Shown: positions 1-6,558, counted from the first letter of the stretch. The stretch: 11,440 nt of DNA from CAYNST01 sp964641175 (GCA_964641175.1 CAZXLJ010000102.1:1-11440); one strand, 5' to 3'. Notes: a model not told the origin generated them from the sequence alone. Numbers and translations are program-made.

Positions 1-2
1 CC

Positions 3-1640
3 TATAACGTCGAGGCCTGGGCAGCGATACGCGGCAGCAAGCAGGACACCATGGCGCTGAATGCGCATTATCGCTGTGCCGGAAGCGCGGACCAGTATGT
101 CAAGCTGGCCCAGGTCACCGCAAAGGAACTGAAGTGGACCAGGCTTGCAGGCGTTCTTACTGTGCCTGAATGTACCCTGGAAGCGGCCGCAATTTACCTG
201 GACGGACCCGCACCCAAGGTGGAATTGCTGGCGGATGCGGTCAGTGCCCGGCCTCTGACCCTGATACCGGATGCTACCGGCCTGGGGCCCAATATCGTCT
301 CCAACGCTGACTTCGAACTGGATGAATTCGGCTGGTTCGGTTTTGGAGATGCGCAGGTCTCTGCCTCTGCTGTGCAGGCGAATACCGGCAGCCAGAGCGG
401 CTTCGTCAGTGCCCGCACGGCATCCTGGCAAGGTCCCGCTACCAGTCTGCTCCTCGAAGTAGAGCCCGGTACCGAATATCAGGTATTGGCCTGGGTGCGC
501 ATGGCGAGTGGCAGTAGCCAGGTTAACGCCACCATCAAAGCTTCTTGCCCCGCAGGCGATCAGTATCTGAGCGTGGGCAGTGCCCAGGCCAATGCGACCG
601 GCTGGCGCACCATCAGTGGCAAGGTAGCGATTCCCGATTGCCCCTTGAATGAACTGACCCTGTACTTTGAAGGACCGGATGCGGGCGCAAGCTTCTTTAT
701 CGATGACGTGTATGTCCGTCAGGTTCTGGCGACTTCGGAACCCAACCTGATTGCCAGCGCGGATTTTGAAAATGGTGTCAATGGCTGGACTGCCTGGGGT
801 GGTTCTTCATTGGTGTCTTCGACCGCCCAAGCCCATACTGGCACACGCAGCGCAATGCTCACCAACCGCACGGGTTCCTGGCAGGGTCCGGTATTGAACC
901 TTAGCAAGGCCGTACCGGGTGCTACGTATGAAATTACCGGCTGGGGTCGTATAGCAGGTGCCGCGGCAGACAACATGTTCATTACTGTGAAGGCGTTGTG
1001 TGCTGACGGTTCGGAGAGTTACCTCCAGGCAGATGCAATAACTGCTACCGATACCGAGTGGAGTCAATTGCAAGGCAGCGTCACGCTTCCGGCCTGTCCG
1101 CTTGCCGAAGTGTCGCTCTACTTTGATGGCCCCAATGCTGGCGTGGATGTGTACCTCGACGATGTGACCGTGGTCGGTGAAGTCAATGACGGACCGGTCA
1201 ACCTGGTGACCAACCCCGGCTTCGAAAGCGGGCTGACAGGCTGGAGCGTCTGGGGTGGTACTCTCTCGCTGAGCACCGATGCCTATGCCGGTTCGCAAAG
1301 CGTGTACCACTCCGAGCGGAGCGGTAACTGGCAGGGTCCGGTGTACAATCTGCTGCCCGTAGTTACAGGCGGTTCTACCTATGACATCAAGGCCTTCAGC
1401 AAAATCACGGGAGCGGATTCAGCCGATCTCAACATCACCGTGAAAACGGTCTGTGTCGACGGGACGACGGCCTATAACTGGTCTGGCGGGAATACCGTGA
1501 ACAGCGCTTCCTGGACCGAGGTGTCCGGTGGTCTGACAATGCCCGCTTGTGACATGACCGAAGTATCGCTGTATTTTGACGGACCGGCCGATCCAGTGGG
1601 TATCCTGCTGGATGAAGTCAGCGTCATCGCCGCACCTTAA
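3..1640 (+). CDS. Secreted glycan-active protein, C-terminal part: tandem CBM4/9-type carbohydrate-binding modules (5'-partial)
   Basis: The reading frame is open to the left edge. The first in-frame ATG at 51 lies inside a module (the residues before it, YNVEAW, match the YQVLAW and YEITGW strands of later copies), so it is not the start. The visible 545 or so residues are a partial module followed by three full modules starting near 291, 744 and 1200. Each full module has an N-terminal N-x-(D/G)FE strand, a (S/N)WQGP motif, a Y-x-(V/I)-x-(A/G) strand, an LYF(D/E)GP strand and a final DDV or DEV strand. This is the pattern of the CBM_4_9 beta-sandwich family, which binds beta-glucans or xylan. 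No catalytic domain is visible; one probably lies upstream. The last module ends at the stop codon, with no sorting tail. CBM type is fairly sure; enzyme identity and substrate are unknown. Confidence 0.85.
   Translation, partial: YNVEAWAAIRGSKQDTMALNAHYRCAGSADQYVKLAQVTAKELKWTRLAGVLTVPECTLEAAAIYLDGPAPKVELLADAVSARPLTLIPDATGLGPNIVSNADFELDEFGWFGFGDAQVSASAVQANTGSQSGFVSARTASWQGPATSLLLEVEPGTEYQVLAWVRMASGSSQVNATIKASCPAGDQYLSVGSAQANATGWRTISGKVAIPDCPLNELTLYFEGPDAGASFFIDDVYVRQVLATSEPNLIASADFENGVNGWTAWGGSSLVSSTAQAHTGTRSAMLTNRTGSWQGPVLNLSKAVPGATYEITGWGRIAGAAADNMFITVKALCADGSESYLQADAITATDTEWSQLQGSVTLPACPLAEVSLYFDGPNAGVDVYLDDVTVVGEVNDGPVNLVTNPGFESGLTGWSVWGGTLSLSTDAYAGSQSVYHSERSGNWQGPVYNLLPVVTGGSTYDIKAFSKITGADSADLNITVKTVCVDGTTAYNWSGGNTVNSASWTEVSGGLTMPACDMTEVSLYFDGPADPVGILLDEVSVIAAP
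291..1637 (+). repeat. Three tandem protein modules of about 151 residues (CBM4/9-like)
   Basis: Module starts at 291, 744 and 1200 are 453 and 456 bases apart, so the unit is 151-152 residues; the third runs to the stop. The WQGP and LYF(D/E)GP motifs recur at equivalent places. Every module, including the partial one at the left edge, has two cysteines 31-32 residues apart, the second in a P-(E/D/A)-C context just before the LYF(D/E)GP strand. A disulfide per module is inferred. The DNA copies have diverged, so the duplication is not recent. Confidence 0.85.
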
Positions 1641-1650
1641 TACCCTCTCC

Positions 1651-1681
1651 AACTCCCGCGGCGCACGTCGCGGGAGTTTTT
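1651..1681 (+). terminator. Rho-independent terminator of the CBM gene
   Basis: A perfect 10-bp stem pairs AACTCCCGCG (1651-1660) with CGCGGGAGTT (1669-1678) around an 8-base loop. A T run follows to 1681. It lies 10 bases after the stop codon and separates the CBM gene from the GH3 gene. Confidence 0.9.
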
Positions 1682-1942
1682 CACCCCCCCTTCTTTTTTG
1701 TCTCTTCCATTGTAATCCCGAAAAACGCTTTGCAATTTCCCCATAGAGCGGACCTGATTTTCATCCGGGATACCGGATTCACCTGATCATTTGTCCCTGA
1801 CCCGGATACCGGAACCGGATTCGCCAAGACCCGGGCAGCTGGATACAATGCGCAGTCCTGAACCGGGGTCCGATTGTTCTGAGCGGAAACAAGCCGTATT
1901 GAGCGGGGCACCAATATAATAATTTGAATTAGGACCAGCATA
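1682..1942 (+). promoter_or_regulatory. Regulatory gap upstream of the GH3 lipoprotein gene
   Basis: No gene is seen here. A consensus -10 box TATAAT lies at 1915-1920, 17-25 bases before the start codon; no good -35 lies at 16-18 bases, which suggests activator dependence. A perfect 6-bp dyad, ATCCGG-GATA-CCGGAT (1763-1778), looks like an operator half-site pair. The 9-mer GGATACCGG recurs at 1768-1776 and 1804-1812, and CCGGATTC(A/G)CC recurs at 1773-1783 and 1815-1825. GAGCGG occurs three times (1746, 1881 and 1901 areas). A second possible -10, TACAAT, is at 1844-1849. Which elements are functional is not shown by the sequence. Confidence 0.45.
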
Positions 1943-4510
1943 GTGATGTTGAAAAAGACTTCTCTATCCAGCCTTCAGTGGCTCGGTATCGGCTTGATGA
2001 TCTCTGCATGCGCCAGTCACGATACGACGCAAACCGCAGCGGAAGAACGCGTCCCCGAAATCTGGCCCCGGCTGGAGCCAGCGTTTGACCCGGCGGAAAC
2101 GGCTGCCATCAATGTCAAAGTGGATGCCTTACTGGCGCAGATGTCATTGACGGAAAAAGTCGGTCAGATGGTGCAGGGGGAAATGAGCCGCACGACACCG
2201 GAAGACGTTAAAAAATACCGGCTCGGATCAGTACTGACCGGCGGCGGGGGCCTTTTGAACAATGATAAAAACGCCTCCGCCGAAGCCTGGGTAGAGGCAC
2301 TGGACAAATATTACCTGGCCTCTACAGACACATCGGGCGGCGGTGTGGCCATCCCCATCATTTGGGGTATCGATGCCGTTCATGGCCACAACAAGATCAA
2401 GGGCGCGACGACCTTTCCGCACCATGTGGGACTGGGTGCGACCGGCAACGCCGAACTCGTCGAGAAAATTGCGGCGGTAACCGCCATGCAGGTTCTGAGC
2501 ACAGGCATGGACTGGACTTTCGCTCCATCGCTGTCGGTGGTCAGGGATGATCGCTGGGGCCGAAGCTATGAGGGTTTCTCAGAAGATCCCGAGCTGGTCT
2601 CCACGTTGGGCGCGGCGGCGGTGCGGGGATTTCAGGGAAGCCTGGCCAATCGCACTTTTATGGATTCCGACCGCATCATGGCCACGGCCAAGCACTACAT
2701 TGCCGACGGCGGGACGGAAAACGGCATTGATCGAGGCAACAACCTTTCCGGTGAAGCGGAGCTGATCCGGATGCACGCCGCACCCTACTTTGCCGCTCTC
2801 AAGGAAGGTGTCCTCAGCGTCATGGTCTCCCACAGCAGCTGGCAGGGAACCCGGATGCACGGCGAGAAATACCTGATCACCGACATTCTCAAGGGTCGTC
2901 TGGGGTTTGACGGGTTTGTGGTTGGGGACTGGAATTCCCACGGCCTGGTGGAGGGATGTACAAACACCCATTGTCCTGCCGCGATAAATGCCGGGGTCGA
3001 CATGTTGATGGTGCCCTACGACTGGAAAGAGTTCATCGAGAACACGGTTGAAGACGTGGAGCAGGGGCGCATCGCCACGGCCCGCATTGATGATGCCGTG
3101 CGCCGGATTCTACGCTCGAAGTTCAGGGCGGGCATCATGGAATCCGACAAGCCTTCGGCGCGTCGCTTTGCCAACCGCGCGGACATTCTCGCTTCGGAAG
3201 CCCATCGGCAGCTCGCCCGGCAGGCTGTCCGGGAGTCACTGGTCCTTCTCAAGAACAACGATAATCTCCTGCCACTGAACCCTGGACTGCGGGTTCTCGT
3301 GACTGGAGAGGGCGCAGATAATATCGCCATGCAGAACGGCGGCTGGACCATATCCTGGCAGGGCACCGATAACACCAACGCGGATTTCCCGGCAGGCACT
3401 TCCGTGTTGCAGGCGATCCGGACGGTCGTCGAGGCGGCGGGTGGCAAGGTCGAATACGCACCCGAAGGCAAGTTCACCCAGAAACCGGATGTCGCTATTG
3501 CGGTCTACGGCGAGGCACCCTATGCCGAATGGCAGGGTGACCGGCGCCATGTCGGCTATCAGCTGCGTGAGCAGACGGATGCAAAAATGCTTGCCAGATT
3601 GCAGCAGCAGGGAATCAGGACAGTTTCAGTTTTCATGTCAGGCCGGCCTCTGTGGGTCAATCCCGAGCTGAATGCATCAGATGCATTTGTGGCGGCGTGG
3701 CTGCCCGGCAGCGAGGGCGCTGGGGTGACAGACCTGCTGTTCAAGGATCGGGATGGCAACATGCCTTACAGCTTTACCGGTAAGCTGGCGTTTTCCTGGC
3801 CGGCGAAGCCAGGTCAGACGGCCATCAATTTTGGAGACCAGGATTATTCTCCGCTTTTCCCCTTCGGTTATGGCTTAACCTACGGCGACACCGCTGAGGT
3901 CGGACCCTTGGATATCAGCTATCAGCTGGATGAGAGTCAACAGGATCTGCTTGAAATCATTTACAGCGGCCAGGTCCGGGAGCCCTGGGGAATGTATATC
4001 GTTACCCCCGACCAGCAAAAGACCCGTTACCGGTCGGGAGTTCTGGAAGCCGGTTCGATAGTCGTGTCAGAAGCCGACAAAAAAACCCAGGGTGATGCCG
4101 TGAAGGCAAAATGGGTGGCGGGAGATGGCGAGACATATCTGACCCTGGCCATCGTGAACTCCTCCCGCAACATGTCCGGAATCGTCGAGGAAAACGGCGC
4201 GCTGTCATTTGACATCCGTCCCGTCACGCGGGCTACGGGATCAGTGACCGTGGGCATGGGTTGCGGTGGGGGCGCCTGCTCGCCGGCCAAGGTGAAAAGC
4301 GCAGATATGACGACGCTGGTCAACACCTCTCCGCTCAATGAGTGGAACCGTCAGTCCATATCGCTGAAATGCTTCGCGGACAAGTCGATCGCGTTTGAAG
4401 AAATTTCAGTGGGCTTTGCCATGACAGCTACTGGCGATCTGGAGATGGACCTGGCAAATATCGCGGTTGAGCCGGGCCTGGGTGACAAAGCCGGCGTGCA
4501 GTGCCAATAG
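1943..4510 (+). CDS. ExoP-type GH3 exo-beta-glucosidase/glucanase, outer-membrane lipoprotein
   Basis: An 855-residue family 3 glycoside hydrolase that should remove terminal glucose from beta-1,3/1,4-glucans or cello-oligosaccharides. The N-terminus (MLKKTSLSSLQWLGIGLMISAC) is a lipoprotein signal with lipobox ISAC and Ala at +2, so outer-membrane sorting is expected. The barrel domain (about 60-390) has GIDAVHGHN (D144), the RWGRSYEGFSEDP hallmark, K250-H251, and the nucleophile D329 in VVGDW. The second domain (about 420-650) has GGWTISWQG and GEAPYAEWQGD; by comparison with barley ExoI and ExoP its E529 (PYAE) is the probable acid/base. It ends at FPFGYGLTY. Residues from about 655 to 855 match the ExoP C-terminal beta domain, with cysteines 774, 779, 810 and 854. 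Length is near that of ExoP (about 840). The start is GTG 1943 or ATG 1946, after AGGA at 1931-1934. A beta-xylosidase activity is possible, as GH3 specificity drifts. Confidence 0.93.
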   Translation: MMLKKTSLSSLQWLGIGLMISACASHDTTQTAAEERVPEIWPRLEPAFDPAETAAINVKVDALLAQMSLTEKVGQMVQGEMSRTTPEDVKKYRLGSVLTGGGGLLNNDKNASAEAWVEALDKYYLASTDTSGGGVAIPIIWGIDAVHGHNKIKGATTFPHHVGLGATGNAELVEKIAAVTAMQVLSTGMDWTFAPSLSVVRDDRWGRSYEGFSEDPELVSTLGAAAVRGFQGSLANRTFMDSDRIMATAKHYIADGGTENGIDRGNNLSGEAELIRMHAAPYFAALKEGVLSVMVSHSSWQGTRMHGEKYLITDILKGRLGFDGFVVGDWNSHGLVEGCTNTHCPAAINAGVDMLMVPYDWKEFIENTVEDVEQGRIATARIDDAVRRILRSKFRAGIMESDKPSARRFANRADILASEAHRQLARQAVRESLVLLKNNDNLLPLNPGLRVLVTGEGADNIAMQNGGWTISWQGTDNTNADFPAGTSVLQAIRTVVEAAGGKVEYAPEGKFTQKPDVAIAVYGEAPYAEWQGDRRHVGYQLREQTDAKMLARLQQQGIRTVSVFMSGRPLWVNPELNASDAFVAAWLPGSEGAGVTDLLFKDRDGNMPYSFTGKLAFSWPAKPGQTAINFGDQDYSPLFPFGYGLTYGDTAEVGPLDISYQLDESQQDLLEIIYSGQVREPWGMYIVTPDQQKTRYRSGVLEAGSIVVSEADKKTQGDAVKAKWVAGDGETYLTLAIVNSSRNMSGIVEENGALSFDIRPVTRATGSVTVGMGCGGGACSPAKVKSADMTTLVNTSPLNEWNRQSISLKCFADKSIAFEEISVGFAMTATGDLEMDLANIAVEPGLGDKAGVQCQ

Positions 4511-4518
4511 AAAGTCGA

Positions 4519-4554
4519 CGGCACCGCGGATTTGACGGTGCCGGTCAATATTTT
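4519..4554 (+). terminator. Weak hairpin between GH3 and aldo/keto reductase (possible attenuator)
   Basis: An 8-bp inverted repeat pairs CGGCACCG (4519-4526) with CGGTGCCG (4536-4543) around a 9-base loop. The following stretch GTCAATATTTT is only a poor T tract, so termination would be partial at best. It could also stabilise the 3' end of the GH3 message within an operon. Confidence 0.35.
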
Positions 4555-4572
4555 CAGTCAGGGGGTGAATAA

Positions 4573-5550
4573 ATGAAACAGCGTACACTTGGCAGAACAG
4601 GCTTGAAGGTCAGCGAAGTCGGTCTGGGCTGCTGGCAATTCGGGGGCGATTTCGGACCGGTTTCCGAAGCTGCCGTGGCGGACATCATTGATACTGCGAT
4701 GACGTCCCAGATTAACTTTTTTGATACGGCGGACGTGTATGGCGCGGGCCGCAGCGAACGCCTGCTGGGTGCCCACCTGCAACACTGCCCGGATATCCGG
4801 GTTGCAACCAAGTATGGTCGCGGGCCCGACACCTGGCCGGACAAATACTCATTGATGAATCTGCGCGATGCAGTGCGCAGGGCGCAAGACCGCCTGCGTC
4901 GGGACCGTATCGATCTGCTGCAGCTGCACTGCGTGCCTCGGGAGCTGCTGGCGCGGGGCGAGGTTTTCGACTGGCTGCGCACCTTGCAGCAGGAGCAGCA
5001 CATCGCTCATTTTGGTGCGAGCGTCGAAACCGTCGATGAAGCGCTGATTTGCACGGAGCAAGATGACCTGGCCAGCTTGCAGGTGATCTTCAACATTTTC
5101 CGGCAGAAAATGATCGAGGAGCTTTTCCCGGTTGCGCAGCAAAAGAACATCGGCATTATTGTGCGCCTGCCCCTGGCGAGTGGATTGTTAAGCGGCAAGT
5201 TCCGTAAAGACACCCAGTTCAGCGAGCGGGATCACCGGCGGTATAACCGCAACGGCGAAGCGTTTAATGTTGGCGAGACCTTCGCCGGCCTGCCATTTGA
5301 AAAAGGTGTCGACCTGACCGAAGAACTCAGGCAGTGGGTACCGAAGGATCTGAGCATGGCGCAGATGGCGATGCGCTGGATACTAGACCATGATGCGGTG
5401 ACGACCGTGATCGCCGGCGCAAGTTCCGCGGAGCAGGTAAGAGGAAATGCCTCGGCCAGTGAGCTTGAGCCGTTGTCAGAGGATATTCACCAGCAACTGT
5501 CACGGTTTTATGAGAGCAAAGTAAAAGCGCACATCCGCGGCCCCTATTGA
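4573..5550 (+). CDS. Aldo/keto reductase family oxidoreductase
   Basis: A 325-residue NADP(H)-type aldo/keto reductase barrel, cytoplasmic (no signal peptide). It starts MKQRTLGRTGLKVSEVGLG, typical of the family. The catalytic tetrad is complete: D51 and Y56 (FFDTADVYG), K80 (VATKYG) and H119 (LLQLHC). The C-terminal cofactor loop VIAGASSAEQVRGN is also present. Length is normal. The ATG at 4573 follows a good ribosome site, AGGGG (4560-4564). It lies 62 bases after the GH3 gene and is probably co-transcribed. The context suggests it reduces or oxidises a sugar or sugar-derived carbonyl released by the neighbouring hydrolases, but the substrate cannot be read from the sequence. Family call is sure; role is inference. 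Confidence 0.92.
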   Translation: MKQRTLGRTGLKVSEVGLGCWQFGGDFGPVSEAAVADIIDTAMTSQINFFDTADVYGAGRSERLLGAHLQHCPDIRVATKYGRGPDTWPDKYSLMNLRDAVRRAQDRLRRDRIDLLQLHCVPRELLARGEVFDWLRTLQQEQHIAHFGASVETVDEALICTEQDDLASLQVIFNIFRQKMIEELFPVAQQKNIGIIVRLPLASGLLSGKFRKDTQFSERDHRRYNRNGEAFNVGETFAGLPFEKGVDLTEELRQWVPKDLSMAQMAMRWILDHDAVTTVIAGASSAEQVRGNASASELEPLSEDIHQQLSRFYESKVKAHIRGPY

Positions 5551-5751
5551 TTTTATGCGTGGAATATTTCGCGATAAGGACATTCGGAAGCGATGGAACG
5601 CGGTTATCAATAATTAATAAATCTGTGCGCACGGTCACGGTTTTCCGGGCTAAAACGGAGGGCTCGGCTGTCTTATTCCAACGGAAGTGGTTTGGACGGA
5701 CAACCAAAGCAAATTATTAGCAGCCGCTGCGCTCCCGCTTTTATCTACAGG
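5551..5751. other. Intergenic stretch after the aldo/keto reductase, no gene seen
   Basis: No convincing ORF or strong terminator follows the aldo/keto reductase. There is an AT-rich segment (about 5608-5622), a perfect palindrome GTGCGCAC (5625-5632), and a weak TTTT/AAAA hairpin around 5640-5660. Nothing here supports a function with confidence. Confidence 0.4.
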
Positions 5752-5759
5752 CTATAGTT
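5752..5759 (+). promoter_or_regulatory. Promoter box CTATAGTT, RNA unit 1
   Basis: TATAGT (5753-5758) preceded by C is a good -10 element. No clear -35 is at the right distance. The C at position -13 and the weak -35 resemble RpoS-type promoters (CTATACTT). Predicted +1 is near 5765, just before a hairpin. The same 8-mer occurs upstream of units 2 and 3. Confidence 0.5.
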
Positions 5760-5764
5760 GTTAA

Positions 5765-5962
5765 CAGCAGTGGTTACGCACCGTTGTCAAAGGCGCTCTC
5801 GAGTATCAATGACGGATTTATGCGCTCGGACGCATCCGTAAACCGCGCACCAGATTTTGTTTCGCTGAATGGACAATTGATGTTCAGCGGTACATTCCCG
5901 AAGTAAGTGATCTCATCTCGGATCAGTTTCTATGCGGCTTCCCCGGAAGCCGCTTTTTTTTT
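5765..5962 (+). ncRNA. Candidate small RNA, unit 1 (about 198 nt)
   Basis: The unit is bounded by the CTATAGTT box and a strong terminator, with no convincing coding region. Its 5' end can fold as CAGTGGT (5768-5774) with ACCGTTG (5780-5786), loop TACGC. A second hairpin pairs ATGCG (5820-5824) with CGCAT (5831-5835), extended by ACGG/CCGT across a bulge. It shares GTTAAC after the promoter box with unit 2 (6078-6083) but is otherwise divergent, so common origin is uncertain. I recognise no known RNA family. A short 28-codon frame (5820-5906) overlaps it but lacks a ribosome site. Confidence 0.45.
5934..5962 (+). terminator. Rho-independent terminator of RNA unit 1
   Basis: GCGGCTTC (5934-5941) pairs with GAAGCCGC (5946-5953) around CCCG, followed by nine T's (5954-5962). 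No protein gene ends nearby (the aldo/keto reductase stops about 380 bases upstream), which supports a separate short transcript. Confidence 0.9.
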
Positions 5963-6067
5963 GCGTGCAAAAAGTCACGGGTTCGTGGTTATTCCAAACG
6001 AGGCCCGGATCTGACTTATCAAGAAATTAATGATTGAACCACCGAGCTGTCTTTTGCACAGGCTCGA

Positions 6068-6075
6068 CTATAGTT
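6068..6075 (+). promoter_or_regulatory. Promoter box CTATAGTT, RNA unit 2
   Basis: Second copy of the 8-mer, with TATAGT at 6069-6074. The -35 region is weak (TGTCTT, 6048-6053, 15-base spacer). Predicted +1 is about 6081, at the foot of the 11-bp stem of unit 2. Confidence 0.55.
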
Positions 6076-6080
6076 AAGTT

Positions 6081-6264
6081 AACCACTGCGACGGAACGAA
6101 AGGTGTGAGACAGGAAGCTCTGATGTCGCCAGCCGTCGCAGTGTCTGGTTCAGAATTTTGACGGATCGCCCGCTTTGGGCGGTTGTCCCGATAGCACCAC
6201 CACACTGTTCAGTTGATCAGTGATTCTCCTCCGATTTTGGCCTCATTTTGAGGCCTTTTTTTTT
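6081..6264 (+). ncRNA. Candidate small RNA, unit 2 (about 184 nt), paralogous to the leader at 6336
   Basis: The RNA would open with a long hairpin: CACTGCGACGG (6084-6094) pairs perfectly over 11 bp with CCGTCGCAGTG (6133-6143). Inside it, GACA/TGTC and GGT/GCC can pair around a loop. A second hairpin pairs CGCCC (6167-6171) with GGGCG (6177-6181), and a third CACTG (6203-6207) with CAGTG (6218-6222). A CTCCTCC stretch (6226-6232), complementary to Shine-Dalgarno sequences, lies unpaired just before the terminator. The promoter box is at 6068 and the terminator ends at 6264. No coding frame is seen. Blocks GATGTCGCC, CCGTCGCAGTGTC and CGGTTGTC recur in the same order in unit 3. The fold fits a trans-acting sRNA; function and family are unknown to me. 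Confidence 0.6.
6239..6264 (+). terminator. Rho-independent terminator of RNA unit 2
   Basis: GGCCTCA (6239-6245) pairs with TGAGGCC (6249-6255) around TTT, followed by nine T's (6256-6264). No ORF ends upstream of it within the unit. Confidence 0.92.
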
Positions 6265-6300
6265 GCGCGGCACATAATCCGATGAATGGCGGGCAAATGA

Positions 6301-6330
6301 TTTGATCCCCACGTCAGCGGCGCTATAGTT
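6301..6330 (+). promoter_or_regulatory. Promoter of RNA unit 3 / cytoplasmic GH3 leader
   Basis: TTTGAT (6301-6306) and TATAGT (6324-6329) are 17 bases apart, the best -35/-10 pair of the three units. The extended box CTATAGTT (6323-6330) is identical to those at 5752 and 6068. Predicted +1 is near 6336, again at the foot of a long stem. This is the likely promoter of the GH3-GH8 pair. Confidence 0.6.
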
Positions 6331-6335
6331 GTCGT

Positions 6336-6558
6336 TCCACTGCGGCGGACAAGTAGTGTTGTGAGCTGTCAGGCTGTCTGCTCGATGTCGCCTATTTCCC
6401 GTCGCAGTGTCCACTCTTCTGAATGGATTCATTTTCTTCAGCTTGCCGGCTCCTCCCGGTTGTCAGTGGGTATCCCCGGAACGCGGCCAGGCGGCTGCTT
6501 CGATTTGCGTGGCCTCTCCTTTACAATGCGATCTCGCCGCCTCATTGCCGGAGCTTTC
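6336..6558 (+). promoter_or_regulatory. Structured 5' leader of the cytoplasmic GH3 gene, homologous to RNA unit 2
   Basis: CACTGCGGCGG (6338-6348) pairs with CCGTCGCAGTG (6399-6409); relative to unit 2 an A-U pair becomes G-U, so the stem is kept. An inner GAGC/GCTC hairpin and the GATGTCGCC block (6384-6392) follow the unit 2 order. A second hairpin, CCGG (6446-6449) with CCGG (6456-6459), displays CTCCTC in its loop, and then the CGGTTGTC block recurs (6457-6464). Unlike unit 2 there is no T-tract terminator, and the transcript would run into the GH3 start codon. GGCTCC (6448-6453) can pair with GGAGCT (6550-6555), which covers the gene's ribosome site. Riboswitch-like or translational control is possible but unproven. 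Confidence 0.5.

Noticed and set aside
5820..5906. 28-codon ORF inside RNA unit 1
   Set aside because: It starts within a hairpin, has no proper Shine-Dalgarno sequence and resembles no family; such frames are common by chance.
5972..6017. tRNA or integron attC site
   Set aside because: GGTTCG-like letters occur but no cloverleaf or acceptor stem forms, and the RYYYAAC/GTTRRRY core sites are missing.
6084..6143. Known riboswitch (cobalamin, c-di-GMP, SAM or similar)
   Set aside because: The conserved core motifs of these classes as I know them are absent; only a Rfam scan could fully exclude one.
5765..6460. Csr/Rsm-type decoy RNAs, because GGA triplets occur in the units
   Set aside because: The number of GGA triplets is close to chance for this composition, few lie in clear loops, and no GacA-type upstream site is visible.
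6361..6558. Longer N-terminus for the cytoplasmic GH3 protein (in-frame ATG at 6526 or earlier start)
   Set aside because: The upstream residues lack GH3 or signal-peptide character, overlap the conserved RNA structure, and have no ribosome site; GGAG sits properly before ATG 6559.
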